Assembly: GCA_036946415.1 (NCBI GenBank)
Contig: JAQIJD010000001.1
Location: 124,001-188,000 of the forward strand
Length of the DNA stretch: 64,000 nt
From: Sphingomonas_Q fennica_A
GTDB lineage: Bacteria; Pseudomonadota; Alphaproteobacteria; Sphingomonadales; Sphingomonadaceae
Direction: 5' to 3'
The notes under the pieces were generated by a model. That model worked only from the letters and a program-made list of their open reading frames with translations, was not told the DNA's origin and ran no database searches. The position numbers and the translations under genes were made by a program. Positions 8,329 to 16,896 of this stretch are shown here, in pieces. Within the stretch, counting starts at the first letter, position 1, and each line of letters begins with the position of its first letter.

Positions 8329-9117
8329 TCAGCGCCAGCTGGTAGCGCGCCGGATGGCGGCGTCGACGGGCACGTCGTGCAGGCGCCGATACCGGGCTTC
8401 GACGAGGCTGAACAGGCCGAATGCCAGCAGCCCCGCGCCGACGATCAGATCGAATGGACTGGTCAGCCAGGAGAGGACGCGCGCCATGCCCCCGGCGCCC
8501 CCCGCCTGCTCCGCCATTCCGGCGCGGGCGAGCAGATAGCCGCTGATCAGGAAGATCAGGCCGCGTGCCGCATATCCTGCCCGCCCGCTCCATTGCACCC
8601 AGGCCTGCCGGGCGACCGAGGGATCGAGGTAGCGCAGGAACGAACCCTTGGTTGCCTTGACGAGCTGGACGATGCCCAGCCCGACCAGCACGACCGCGCC
8701 GAGGAGGACCAGGGCCCAGCCACCGGGCAGCTGCATTGCGGTGCGTGCCCCGTCCTGCGTGCTGTCGCCGAAGGACGCCGTACCGCGCATCAGCTGCACC
8801 GCCTGCCACGCCAGGACCAGGTGGATGGCGCCACTGGCGCCGGCCCCTGCGCGTTCGATCGCGCCCCTGCGATCGGAACCGTGCCGTTCGACATCGAGCG
8901 CAGCATCGGCAAGGCGCCAGATGCCGTAGGCCGCCAGACCGATCGCGATCACCGCGAGAAGTAGCTGGCCCCCGCCCTGGCCGAGATATTGGATCGCCCC
9001 GGCGGGGTCTTCCGCCCTGCCGGTCCGGAGGATGAGCATAGCGATGACGATGTAGAGCAGGCCGCGCATCGCGAAACCGATCCGGGTCAGGGCCGTCAGG
9101 CGCGAACTGGCGTTCAT
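8329..9117 (-). CDS. DUF1206 family membrane protein
   Basis: A 262-residue inner-membrane protein with six predicted membrane segments arranged as three repeats of a two-helix unit, each opening with a G-[FY]-A-[MA]-R-G-L-[LI]-[FY] motif (GFAMRGLLYIVIA, GAIHLVLAW, GYAARGLIFLISG). That layout defines DUF1206. The function is unknown. The ATG at 9117 begins MNASSRLTALTRIG with GGGAGATG just upstream, and is preferred over an ATG nine codons earlier. It stands alone, converging on the fimbrial operon. Confidence 0.82.
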   Translation of the reverse strand: MNASSRLTALTRIGFAMRGLLYIVIAMLILRTGRAEDPAGAIQYLGQGGGQLLLAVIAIGLAAYGIWRLADAALDVERHGSDRRGAIERAGAGASGAIHLVLAWQAVQLMRGTASFGDSTQDGARTAMQLPGGWALVLLGAVVLVGLGIVQLVKATKGSFLRYLDPSVARQAWVQWSGRAGYAARGLIFLISGYLLARAGMAEQAGGAGGMARVLSWLTSPFDLIVGAGLLAFGLFSLVEARYRRLHDVPVDAAIRRATSWR

Positions 9118-9288
9118 TTCATCTCCCTTTGCCCGACGAAACAAGGACTAAGCGATCTCGTTCCAGCATCGCATCCTGCGGCCTGATCGCATGACACCCG
9201 AAGCGGATGGAGCGACGCATCGGAAGGTTCGGACGGGCGCGCGACGGTGGGCTCGTCATCGTGTCGAACGGAGTGGCCCGGAATGGTG

Positions 9289-9317
9289 ACAGGCCGGCCC
9301 GATCCGGACAGGCCTGT
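9289..9317 (-). terminator. Hairpin after the poxB-FUSC pair
   Basis: ACAGGCC at 9289-9295 and GGCCTGT at 9311-9317 form a 7-bp perfect stem with a 15-base loop, about 85 bases past the FUSC stop on the minus strand. There is no T-run, so a terminator role is only suggested by position. Confidence 0.3.
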
Positions 9318-9400
9318 GGCTACGCCATAGCCGCCCAAGCCCGGCGTGCGCCGACATCTCGGGCGCGCAGCTGCCGGTTGGTGCGGCGTCACCGTTCCCA

Positions 9401-9910
9401 TTAGGGTCGGTTCGCGAGCGGTCGGACGACGGCATGTTCCAGCACGAGGTGGATCGCCGCGCCGACCAGCCCGCCCAGCAGGACTTCGCCACCGCGCTGC
9501 AAGGCGGTGGCAGCGATGCTATGTTCGGCGTTGGCGGTGAGGATCACCAGCGGCGCGGTCCACAGGCAGACGCGCATGCTTGGCCAGCGGCGGGCGACGG
9601 CGGCGCAGACCGTCACCGCCGCACCCGTCGCCGGCAGCGGTCGCGCCGGATCCGGCATCAGGCACAGCGCAGCGGCCAGGGCCACGGTTGCGCCCATGCC
9701 GGTGCCGGCGGCGCGCCAGAGATAGGATTGCCGCGTTTCCCGGACCGTCTGCTGCGACACGATCAGCGCCGAGACGACCGCCCAGACCGGGTGTCCCAGC
9801 CCCAGGGCATCCGCCGCCGCGTAGGCCAGCATCGCCGCGGTGGTGCACCGGGCGACGAATCCAAAAGCGTGGATCGCGGCGATCGCCGACGGTCGCACCA
9901 CCGCCGTCAC
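9401..9910 (-). CDS. FUSC-like (aromatic acid exporter type) membrane protein
   Basis: A 169-residue, four-to-five-helix membrane protein resembling the N-terminal membrane half of fusaric-acid-resistance/aromatic acid exporter proteins (HPVWAVVSALIVSQQTVRETRQSYLWRAAGTGMGATVAL, here read as overlapping motifs). It is much shorter than classic FUSC exporters and lacks their cytoplasmic domain. The start is GTG at 9910, overlapping the poxB TGA as GTGA, so it is translationally coupled to pyruvate oxidase. Whether it exports an acid linked to PoxB activity is inference. Confidence 0.7.
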   Translation of the reverse strand: MTAVVRPSAIAAIHAFGFVARCTTAAMLAYAAADALGLGHPVWAVVSALIVSQQTVRETRQSYLWRAAGTGMGATVALAAALCLMPDPARPLPATGAAVTVCAAVARRWPSMRVCLWTAPLVILTANAEHSIAATALQRGGEVLLGGLVGAAIHLVLEHAVVRPLANRP

Positions 9911-11652
9911 CGCAACAGGTTGGTTCTCGCCAGTTCCACCAGTTCGTCGCCACGCCCGCTCATGATCGCGCGGGTCGAATAGAGGCTGAAACCCGCGACC
10001 TGCATGGCCTTGATCTTGGGCGGCATCGCCAGTTCCATCGCGTCGGTCACGACATCGACCAGCGCCGGTCCGTCATGGGCGAACGCCTCGCGCAATGCCG
10101 TCTCCAAGGCGTCGGAACGGGTCACGCGACGCCCCAAGAAGCCCATCTGCTGCGCGATCGCGCCGAAGTCGGGGTTCTTCAGCGAGACGTTGGTGTCGAG
10201 GTAGCCGGCGGCCTTCTGTTCCAGCTGGACGAAGCCGAGCGTGCCGTTGTTGAAGACGACGATCTTGATCGGGAGGTTCATCTGGATCGCGGTCAGCATG
10301 TCGCCCATCAGCATGGTCAGGCCACCGTCTCCGGACAGCGAGACGATCTGCCGCCCGGGATAGGCCGCCTGCGCGCCCAGCGCCTGCGGCATCGCGTTGG
10401 CCATCGAGCCGTGATTGAACGAGCCGATCAGCCGCCGCCGGCCGTTCATCGTCAGGTAGCGTGCCGCCCAGACGGAGGGCGTGCCGACATCGGCGGTGAA
10501 GATCGCGTCGTCGCCGGCGAGGGCGTCGACCAGCTTCGCGACATATTGCGGGTGAAGCGGCATGTCGCCCTCGCGCGGCGTGGCGAGATCGTCCAGGCCC
10601 TTGCGTGCCTCGACATAATGCGCCCGCGCGCTGTCGAGGAAGCGGCGATCGCGCCCGCCCTCGATCATGAGCAGCAGGGCCGCGGCCGCCTCGCGCACGT
10701 CGCCGACGATGCCCTGATGGATCTGCGCCCGGCGGCCAAGGGCCGATGGGTCACGATCGATCTGCACGATGGTCGCCTTCTCCGGATAGAAGTCGCGATA
10801 GGGAAAGTCGGTGCCGAGCATCAGCAGCGTGTCGCACTCCATCATCGCATGATAGCCCGACGAGAAGCCGATCAGTCCGGTCATGCCGACATCGAACGGA
10901 TTGTCCCATTCGATATGCTCCTTGCCGCGAAAGGCATGGACGATCGGCGCGGCCAGCGCGTCGGCGAGCGCCACGACCTCGGCATGCGCGCCGGCGACGC
11001 CCGAGCCGCACAGCAAAGTCACCGCCTTCGATCCGTTCAGCGTCGCCGCCAGCGCCGCGATCTCACCCGCATCCGGCACGATCCGCGGACTGGCCAAGGC
11101 GGGCATATCGGCACGGGCGTGAGCGGGCGCATCCTTCATCGACACGTCGCCGGGGATCACCAGCACCGCAACCCCGCGCTGCCCGATCGCGGTGCGGATC
11201 GCGCGGTGGAGCAGTTCGGGCAACTGCGCCGGATCCTGCACCATCTCGCAGAAATGGCTGCACTCGCGGAACAATTCGGTCGGGTGCGTCTCCTGGAAGT
11301 AGTTCAGGCCGATCTCGCGCGAGGGGATGTGCGCGGCGATGGCGAGCACCGGCACATGGTTGCGCTGGCAGTCGTAGAGCCCGTTGACGAGGTGGAGATG
11401 GCCCGGTCCGCAACTCCCCGCGCACACGGCGAGCTTGCGCGTCGCGGCGGCCTCCGCCCCGGCGGCGAAGGCGCCTGCCTCCTCGTTGCGGACGTGCATC
11501 CACTCGATGCTGCCGAGACGCCGCAGCGAATCGTTGATCGCGTTGAGGCTGTCGCCCGTCACGCCCCAGATACGCTCGACGCCGATCGAGTCGAGCGTCC
11601 GCGTGATGAGGTCGGCGACCGACAGCGCGCCGGAATTTCCGAAGAGCTTCAT
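9907..11652 (-). CDS. poxB: Pyruvate dehydrogenase (quinone) / pyruvate oxidase
   Basis: A 581-residue thiamine-diphosphate enzyme that aligns throughout with E. coli PoxB (572 aa): VERIWGVTGDSLNAIND near the N-terminus, AVCAGSCGPGHLHL, NHVPVLAIAAHIPS, ALRGKEHIEWDNPFDVGMTG-like central FAD region, and the TPP motif from GDGG at 441 to NN at 468-469. The C-terminal stretch FSLYSTRAIMSGRGDELVEL matches the PoxB lipid-activated membrane tail. It oxidatively decarboxylates pyruvate to acetate and CO2, passing electrons to ubiquinone. The downstream FUSC-like gene overlaps by four bases. Confidence 0.95.
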   Translation of the reverse strand: MKLFGNSGALSVADLITRTLDSIGVERIWGVTGDSLNAINDSLRRLGSIEWMHVRNEEAGAFAAGAEAAATRKLAVCAGSCGPGHLHLVNGLYDCQRNHVPVLAIAAHIPSREIGLNYFQETHPTELFRECSHFCEMVQDPAQLPELLHRAIRTAIGQRGVAVLVIPGDVSMKDAPAHARADMPALASPRIVPDAGEIAALAATLNGSKAVTLLCGSGVAGAHAEVVALADALAAPIVHAFRGKEHIEWDNPFDVGMTGLIGFSSGYHAMMECDTLLMLGTDFPYRDFYPEKATIVQIDRDPSALGRRAQIHQGIVGDVREAAAALLLMIEGGRDRRFLDSARAHYVEARKGLDDLATPREGDMPLHPQYVAKLVDALAGDDAIFTADVGTPSVWAARYLTMNGRRRLIGSFNHGSMANAMPQALGAQAAYPGRQIVSLSGDGGLTMLMGDMLTAIQMNLPIKIVVFNNGTLGFVQLEQKAAGYLDTNVSLKNPDFGAIAQQMGFLGRRVTRSDALETALREAFAHDGPALVDVVTDAMELAMPPKIKAMQVAGFSLYSTRAIMSGRGDELVELARTNLLR

Positions 11653-12090
11653 GCGATAGTCCTTTCGATCATCGGTCCCGGCCGGGTCACGCTTCGTCCG
11701 TGTCCGTATAATCGGGCGTGTACAACATCGCCTCGATCCACGCGCGGATGTCGGCGGGGGTGCTCGAACGTCGCGTCGTGATCTCCATCATCACTGGGCA
11801 ACCATTCATATCGGACGGGATAGCGCCTCCGTCAAAGGGTCATATTCATCTATTCAATCCCTTGTCGGGATCATCAAGACCACGTCAAACACATATAATT
11901 ATGTGGTGTTAGATAATTCTGTAAGATATTATGGAATATGGACTTTACACCCGTGGACAGTCCGGTGTCCCGATTCCAGCCCGTGAAGCCCCCTGGTTTC
12001 GCTACCGTCACCGCAACGAGCATGTTCGGCATGATGGCCGGCGTCACCGTAAAAGCTAATACGACAGAATGTGCGGGTCAGCCGCCGAAG
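11653..12090. other. AT-rich gene-free interval between poxB and tRNA-Ser
   Basis: No gene is convincing here: a 64-codon plus-strand frame from 11718 has no recognisable product. From about 11790 to 11960 base composition falls well below the surrounding GC level. It presumably contains the poxB promoter and may be foreign or decayed DNA, since it adjoins the 3' end of a tRNA gene, a common integration point; no integrase or duplicated tRNA end is visible. Confidence 0.4.
11890..11905. promoter_or_regulatory. Palindrome in the poxB upstream region
   Basis: CACATA at 11890-11895 and TATGTG at 11900-11905 are perfect inverted arms around TAAT. The site sits in the AT-rich gap about 240 bases upstream of the poxB start. 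It could be an operator for a dimeric regulator. No regulator is adjacent, so the role is a guess. Confidence 0.3.
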
Positions 12091-12181
12091 TGGCGGAGCG
12101 GGAGGGATTCGAACCCTCGAGGAGCTTTGGACCCCTACACACTTTCCAGGCGTGCGCCTTCGACCACTCGGCCACCGCTCC
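12091..12181 (-). tRNA. tRNA-Ser (anticodon GGA)
   Basis: The reverse complement folds as a class II tRNA: acceptor stem GGAGCGG (ending at 12181) pairing with CCGCTCC, the D-arm start TGGCCGAGTGGTCGAAGG, anticodon loop CTGGAAA giving GGA, a long variable arm and the T-loop GGTTCGAATCC. The discriminator is G and CCA is encoded (complement at 12091-12093). The long variable arm and the GGA anticodon identify serine. Confidence 0.95.
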
Positions 12182-12254
12182 CCTCTCGGGAAGGTGCCGC
12201 CTAGCCGCATCGCGCCGCTTTCGCAAGCCGCGCCGACGTGGCACGATCGCGGAC

Positions 12255-13367
12255 ATGATGCGATCCGTCCTTCGTGCCGCGACCTGCTCCGCCGCCTCGC
12301 TGGGCGTGCCGCTGCTGCTGCCGTGGGCGGCGGCGGGGCAGGTCGGGCCGCGCTATGTGCCGATCAATCCGGCGGCGGGGTCATCCGCGCCGGCACCGGT
12401 TCCGGCATCGCCCCCCGCACCCGCGGGACGGGCAGCCGGCGTCGGACCGGACAATGCCGGGCCCGCCGTGTTGCCCGCACCCCCCGCGCCGGCGCCGCCG
12501 GCGCCCGGCGTCACCGCTGCCGCCCGGCCCAGCCTTGCCGATATCCTTGCCGCCGCGCCCGCGGCCGCCTGGTCGGCGATTCCCGCCGATCGCCTGCTGG
12601 TCATGACGCTGGCGGGCGGGGGGCGGGTGACGATCGCCCTCGCGCCCGAGCTGGCGCCGGTCCACGTCGCCAATATCGTGGCGCTCGCGGGCGCGCGCTG
12701 GTGGGATGGCAGCGCCGTCACGCGCGTGCAGGACAATTATGTCGTCCAATGGGGCGGGGCGGCAGAGGGCAAGCCGCTGCCGCCCGGCGTCGTCGCCCGC
12801 CCGCCCGCCGAATACGACCGCCCCGCCGCCGGCCTGCCCTTCACCCCGTTGCCCTTCGCGGACAGCTATGCCCCGGCGATCGGCCTGTCAGGCGCCTTCC
12901 CGATCGCAGCGGATGGGACCGCGGCCTGGGGCGCGCATTGCTACGGCATGGTGGGGGTAGGGCGCGACAATGCGCCCGATACCGGCGACGGTACCGAACT
13001 CTATGCGATCATCGGCCAGGCCCCGCGCCATCTCGATCGCAATCTGGCGGTGGTCGGCCGGGTGGTGGAGGGCATGCCGCTCCTGTCGGCCAGGCCGCGG
13101 GGGCCGGGGGCGCTCGGCTTCTACACCGATCCCGCCGACCGTCTCGGCATCGTCAGCGTGCGGCTCGCGTCCGATCTGCCGGAGGGGGAGCGCCCGGTGA
13201 TCGAGACGCTCCGCCCGGATTCGCCGAGCTTCGCCGCATGGGTGCGGCTGCGCGCCAACCGGCAGGATGCCTTTTTCGTCCGTCCGGCGGGCGCGCTGGA
13301 CATCTGCCAGGCGCTGCCGCCGGGGCGTACCGGCCCGGCGGCGCCGCGCGCGACGCCGCCGGGCTGA
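12255..13367 (+). CDS. Secreted cyclophilin-type peptidyl-prolyl isomerase
   Basis: A 370-residue protein with a signal peptide (to about AAAGQ), then a Pro/Ala-rich linker (about residues 40-95), then a cyclophilin domain: DRLLVMTLAGGGRVTIALAPELAPVHVANIVALA, the substrate pocket segment WDGSAVTRVQDNYVVQWGG and LYAIIGQAPRHLDRNLAVVGRVVEGM. It would catalyse proline isomerisation in the periplasm. Some active-site residues of classic cyclophilins (F-H-R) are replaced, so activity is uncertain. ATGs at 12255 and 12258 are equally good starts. Confidence 0.8.
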   Translation: MMRSVLRAATCSAASLGVPLLLPWAAAGQVGPRYVPINPAAGSSAPAPVPASPPAPAGRAAGVGPDNAGPAVLPAPPAPAPPAPGVTAAARPSLADILAAAPAAAWSAIPADRLLVMTLAGGGRVTIALAPELAPVHVANIVALAGARWWDGSAVTRVQDNYVVQWGGAAEGKPLPPGVVARPPAEYDRPAAGLPFTPLPFADSYAPAIGLSGAFPIAADGTAAWGAHCYGMVGVGRDNAPDTGDGTELYAIIGQAPRHLDRNLAVVGRVVEGMPLLSARPRGPGALGFYTDPADRLGIVSVRLASDLPEGERPVIETLRPDSPSFAAWVRLRANRQDAFFVRPAGALDICQALPPGRTGPAAPRATPPG

Positions 13368-13382
13368 GGACGACGCGCCGCC

Positions 13383-13694
13383 TTACTTGACGTGGGCGGA
13401 CAGGTGCTTGTTCATCTCGAACATGGTCGCCTTGTCCTTGCCGAAGATCTTCTTCAGCTTGTCGTCGGCCAGGATCTCGCGCTTGTTCTCCGGATTCTGC
13501 AACTCGTGCTTGCGGATGTAATCCCACACCTTGCTCACCATTTCCGAGCGGGGCAGCGCATCCGCACCGACGATCTCGGCCAGATCCTTGGAGGGGGTGA
13601 CGGGCTTGTGGATGCCGCCGGTCTTGGCCGGGGCCTTGTCGTCGCTCTTCGCCGCGGCCTTGGCGGCCGGCTTCTTCGCGGGGGTCTTCGCCAT
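13383..13694 (-). CDS. SWIB/MDM2 domain protein
   Basis: A 103-residue protein with a Lys/Ala-rich N-terminal tail (residues 1-25, AKTPAKKPAAKAAAK) and a SWIB/MDM2 domain (about 28-103: KPVTPSKDLAEIVG, SEMVSKVWDYIRKHELQNP, LKKIFGKDKATMFEMNKHLSAHV). Such single-domain SWIB proteins occur in Chlamydia, where they are linked to DNA topology, and in many alphaproteobacteria. The basic tail suggests DNA binding. GGAGGACATC just before the start provides the ribosome site. Monocistronic and convergent with the cyclophilin gene. Confidence 0.88.
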   Translation of the reverse strand: MAKTPAKKPAAKAAAKSDDKAPAKTGGIHKPVTPSKDLAEIVGADALPRSEMVSKVWDYIRKHELQNPENKREILADDKLKKIFGKDKATMFEMNKHLSAHVK

Positions 13695-13900
13695 GATGTC
13701 CTCCTTCTTGTGTATTCCGGCAATGCCTAGGGCGTTTCGCCACCGCCCGCGAGCCGAAAATGTGACGGCCGCGTGCCGAACCGGCCGATCCTGCGGGCAG
13801 AAAGCATCAGACCCGGCTTCGTTGCACGGGTGCTGCGATTGACGGGGCGGTGGCGCGGGTTATCAGCCGCGCTTGATCCACCGCCCCCCGAGGATGCGCC

Positions 13901-14197
13901 ATGACCGATGCCGAGACGCCCCCCGCCGCCGAAGCGCCTTTGGCGGATACCCCGCCCGACCGTCTGTCGCTCGATTCCGCGAGCCCGTATTTCGATGCCG
14001 CCATCCTCCGGCGCGGCATCGGCATCCGCTTCAAGGGCGTCGAGCGGACGACGGTCGAGGAATATTCGGTTTCGGAAGGCTGGGTGCGCATGGCGGTCGG
14101 CAAGTCGCGCGACCGCCGCGGCAACCCGATGACGGTGAAGCTGATGGGGCCGGTCGAGCCCTATTTCCTTGATATCGCGGGCACAGCAGACGGCTGA
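13901..14197 (+). CDS. DUF3297 family protein
   Basis: A 98-residue protein with an acidic, proline-rich start and the DUF3297 core from about residue 20: DRLSLDSASPYFD, LRRGIGIRFKGVERTTVEEY, EGWVRMAVGKSRDRRGNPMTVKLMGPVEPYF. The family is small, soluble and of unknown function, common in proteobacteria. No operon partner is evident. Confidence 0.85.
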   Translation: MTDAETPPAAEAPLADTPPDRLSLDSASPYFDAAILRRGIGIRFKGVERTTVEEYSVSEGWVRMAVGKSRDRRGNPMTVKLMGPVEPYFLDIAGTADG

Positions 14198-14247
14198 CGG
14201 CGTCGTCGTTAACGGCCTGATAACGCCTCGCGCCTAACGCGGGCGGC

Positions 14248-14574
14248 ATGGTGAGGCGCGATCGGCAGGGGCGGGGGCGGGCGGCGGCGATGCAGCCGGC
14301 GATCGTCGTCGCCGCGCTCGGATCGCTGGCGCTGATGCCGCCCGCCCAGGGCCGCATGCTGCTGATTCCGGCGGGCGCCGCCGCGGCGCGCCTGCTGCCG
14401 GCGGCGGCGCTGGCGGATGGCGCGCTGCTCGTCGGCGCGGGCCCGTGGCCGGGCTCGCTGGTGGTCGAGACACGCCGGCCGGGCCTGCCCCGCCGGATGC
14501 TGTCGCGCGGCATCCTCGCCACCGCGTTCATCGCCGGCGGCTGCGCCGTGCCGTTCCAGGAGAAGCGCACATGA
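14248..14574 (+). CDS. Small hypothetical protein coupled to a chemoreceptor gene
   Basis: A 108-residue product whose stop overlaps the chemoreceptor start as ATGA, which supports it being real. A hydrophobic N-terminal segment (MQPAIVVAALGSLALMPPAQG, from Met15 at 14290) could be a signal peptide or anchor; if so the true start is 14290. The rest is Ala/Gly/Arg-rich with a second hydrophobic stretch near ILATAFIAGGCAVPF. No family is recognised. Confidence 0.45.
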   Translation: MVRRDRQGRGRAAAMQPAIVVAALGSLALMPPAQGRMLLIPAGAAAARLLPAAALADGALLVGAGPWPGSLVVETRRPGLPRRMLSRGILATAFIAGGCAVPFQEKRT

Positions 14575-16139
14575 CGGACGGACTCGACAGGCTGCGCGCC
14601 CGCGGCACGACGGCGCTGGTGCTGTTCAGCTGGGCGTGGTTCGCAGCGATGATGGCCGTCGCCCTGTTCGGGGGGCGGGGGGATGCCGGCGTGGTGCTGC
14701 TGCTCGGCCTCGCCGTCAATGCGGTGCCGACGATGATCGCGATCCGCCACCGCTACGATCGCATGGCGCGGCTGGCGGTCGGCACGCTCGCCGCCGCCAA
14801 TCCGGCGCTGCTCGTCTATCTCGCCCGCGGCACGGTGTGGCAGATGGACATGCATATGTATTTCTTCGTCGCGCTGGCGGCGCTGACGGTGCTGTGCGAC
14901 TGGCGGCCGATCCTGCTCGCCTCGGTGCTGATCGCGGTGCACCATGTGGCGCTGGCGATGGTGGCGCCCGACTGGGTGTTCGTCGGCACCGGCGATCTCG
15001 CCCGGATCGGCGTGCATGGTGCCGCGGTGTTCCTGCAATTCGGCATCCTCGCCTATATCTCGGGCAGCCTGCGCGGCCTGCTCGTCCGCCAGCAGAGCGC
15101 GCAGGCGGCGAGCGAGCGGCTGACCAGTGAGGCGGTCGCGGCGCGGGCCGAGGCCGAGACCGCCACCGCCGCCGCCCGCGCCGCGCAGGGCGAGGCCGAA
15201 CGCGCGCTGGCCGAGGCCGCGCGCGCCCGCGACCATGCCGCCGAGGAGCGTGCCCGCCGCGAGGCCGGCGAGAACCGCGCCGCCGCCCGCCGCGACCAGG
15301 AATTGCGATCGATCGCCGAAGAATTCGAGCGATCGGTGAACGGCATCGTCACCGCGGTGGGCAGCGCCGCCGAACAGCTGGACCGATCGGCGGTGGCGTT
15401 GAGCGAGATGGCGATCGAGAGCAGCCGGCAGAGCAATGCGGCGGCGGGCAGCGCCTCGGGTGCGTCGCAGGCGGCGCAGGTGGTGGCGGGCAGCATCGCC
15501 TCGCTCTCCAGATCGATCGGCCAGATCGCCGCCAGCGTGGATACGCAGGCCGACCTCGGCCAGACCGCGCAACAGACGAGCAGCATCGGCGACGAGGCGG
15601 TGCGGGCGCTGGCCGAACGGACGACCGGCATCGGCGAATTCACCACCCGCATTCAGGCGATCGCCTCGCGCACCAATCTCCTCGCGCTGAATGCCGCGAT
15701 CGAGGCGGCGCATGCCGGGGCGGCCGGGCGCGGCTTCGCGGTAGTGGCGGGCGAGGTGAAGACGCTGGCGGCGCAGGCCTCCGCCGCCACCGCCGAGATC
15801 GGGGAACTGGTCGCCGGCATCCATGCCGGGGCGCATGTCGCCGAAGGATCGCTGCGCGACGTGGCGGGCGCGGTCGAGGATCTGTCCGCCGCCAGCCGCG
15901 CGATCAGCGCGTCGGTCGCGCAGCAGCGGGCGACCGCCGAACTGATCGAGCGATCGGCACAGGCTTCGGCGGCGGGGGCGGACGAGATCGCGATCCGCAT
16001 GGAGCGCGTCGCCGACGTCGCCAACCGCACTGGCGATCTTTCGGCCGAGGTGAGTGCCGCCGCCGCCGATCTGCTGGGCAATGCCGGGGCGCTGAAGGCG
16101 GCGGCGCGGTCGTTCGTCGTGCGGCTCAACGCCGCCTGA
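14571..16139 (+). CDS. Methyl-accepting chemotaxis protein with six-helix membrane domain
   Basis: A 522-residue chemoreceptor. Residues 1-170 form about six membrane helices with very short periplasmic loops, so there is no obvious extracellular ligand domain. Residues 180-250 are an Ala/Glu/Arg-rich coiled coil, and the signalling domain follows with the invariant hairpin tip IASRTNLLALNAAIEAAHAG and GRGFAVVAGEVKTLA. It would signal through CheA/CheW. The start at 14571 has AGGAGAAG upstream. The open frame upstream of it is a shadow of the preceding gene. No che genes are nearby. Confidence 0.9.
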   Translation: MTDGLDRLRARGTTALVLFSWAWFAAMMAVALFGGRGDAGVVLLLGLAVNAVPTMIAIRHRYDRMARLAVGTLAAANPALLVYLARGTVWQMDMHMYFFVALAALTVLCDWRPILLASVLIAVHHVALAMVAPDWVFVGTGDLARIGVHGAAVFLQFGILAYISGSLRGLLVRQQSAQAASERLTSEAVAARAEAETATAAARAAQGEAERALAEAARARDHAAEERARREAGENRAAARRDQELRSIAEEFERSVNGIVTAVGSAAEQLDRSAVALSEMAIESSRQSNAAAGSASGASQAAQVVAGSIASLSRSIGQIAASVDTQADLGQTAQQTSSIGDEAVRALAERTTGIGEFTTRIQAIASRTNLLALNAAIEAAHAGAAGRGFAVVAGEVKTLAAQASAATAEIGELVAGIHAGAHVAEGSLRDVAGAVEDLSAASRAISASVAQQRATAELIERSAQASAAGADEIAIRMERVADVANRTGDLSAEVSAAAADLLGNAGALKAAARSFVVRLNAA

Positions 16140-16146
16140 TCGCCCG

Positions 16147-16827
16147 TCAGGCGGCCTCGGAAAAGTCGAGCACCGGCCAGCCGCGCACTTCCGCCAGCGC
16201 GCGCATTTTGGGCGAGGGGTTGGCGGCATAGGCCTCGTCCGCCCATTCCATCACCGGCGCGTCCGAGGCGTGATCCGAATAGAAGAGGATGCGGATCGCG
16301 TTGCGGTCCAGCCCCACGGTCCGCAGCCATGCCTCGATCATCCGCAGCTTGTCCGGCCCGTAGCAATTGACGCCGTCGATTCGCGCCATCAGCCTGTCGC
16401 CCACGCCGGCCACGCTGTTGGTGGCGATCACGTCGTCGAACCCCAGCCGCTCGGCGATCGCCTCGACATAGAGGCGGTAGGAAGCGGTGGCGAGGACGAG
16501 GCGGCGGCCGGCGGCGCGATCCGCCGCGATCCGGGCGAGCGCGCCGGGCAGCACGTTGCCGCGCATCACCGCATCGGCGAAGCTGGCGGCGACGGGGGCG
16601 AGCGCCGCGCGCGACACCGACCCGCCCAGCAGCAGCGCCTGATTGACCTCCTTCAACCGCTTGCGGCTGATGAGGCGCGTGCCGTACGCCGCCATCGCCA
16701 GCACGACCAGGGGCGACAGCGCCAGCCGCCACGGCGCCAGCGCGCGCGCCGCATGGATCAGGAAGGGCGTGTAGGTGCCCGTGCGCGTGATCGTGCGGTC
16801 CATGTCGTAGATGGCGAGTTCGGTCAT
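16147..16827 (-). CDS. HAD-IB family phosphatase (SerB-like)
   Basis: A 226-residue HAD-superfamily hydrolase. Motif I is DMDRT (residues 8-12), motif II serine lies in LVLATAS, motif III lysine in GPDKLRM and motif IV in FYSDHASD. The helical cap inserted after motif I matches the HAD-IB group, which includes phosphoserine phosphatase and lysophosphatidate-type phosphatases. A hydrophobic stretch (about residues 28-50) suggests loose membrane association. The substrate is not evident. Convergent with the chemoreceptor, 7 bases apart. Confidence 0.82.
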   Translation of the reverse strand: MTELAIYDMDRTITRTGTYTPFLIHAARALAPWRLALSPLVVLAMAAYGTRLISRKRLKEVNQALLLGGSVSRAALAPVAASFADAVMRGNVLPGALARIAADRAAGRRLVLATASYRLYVEAIAERLGFDDVIATNSVAGVGDRLMARIDGVNCYGPDKLRMIEAWLRTVGLDRNAIRILFYSDHASDAPVMEWADEAYAANPSPKMRALAEVRGWPVLDFSEAA

Positions 16828-16896
16828 GGCCGCATGCGGTAGGGCCGGGCCGGGGGCGGCGGCAAGCCGTTTCGGCCGGGAACATTACGGCTCCGT

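Noticed and set aside
9580..11781. 733-codon open frame on the plus strand
   Set aside because: It is the antisense shadow of poxB and part of the FUSC gene; the product is Arg/His-rich with no family pattern, while the minus strand encodes a clear PoxB.
11718..11912. 64-codon ORF upstream of poxB
   Set aside because: No recognisable product and no clear ribosome site; it lies in the AT-rich gap and looks like chance.
11929..12090. Possible integration site at the tRNA-Ser 3' end
   Set aside because: No duplicated tRNA end, integrase or element boundary is visible, so only the AT-rich gap was noted.
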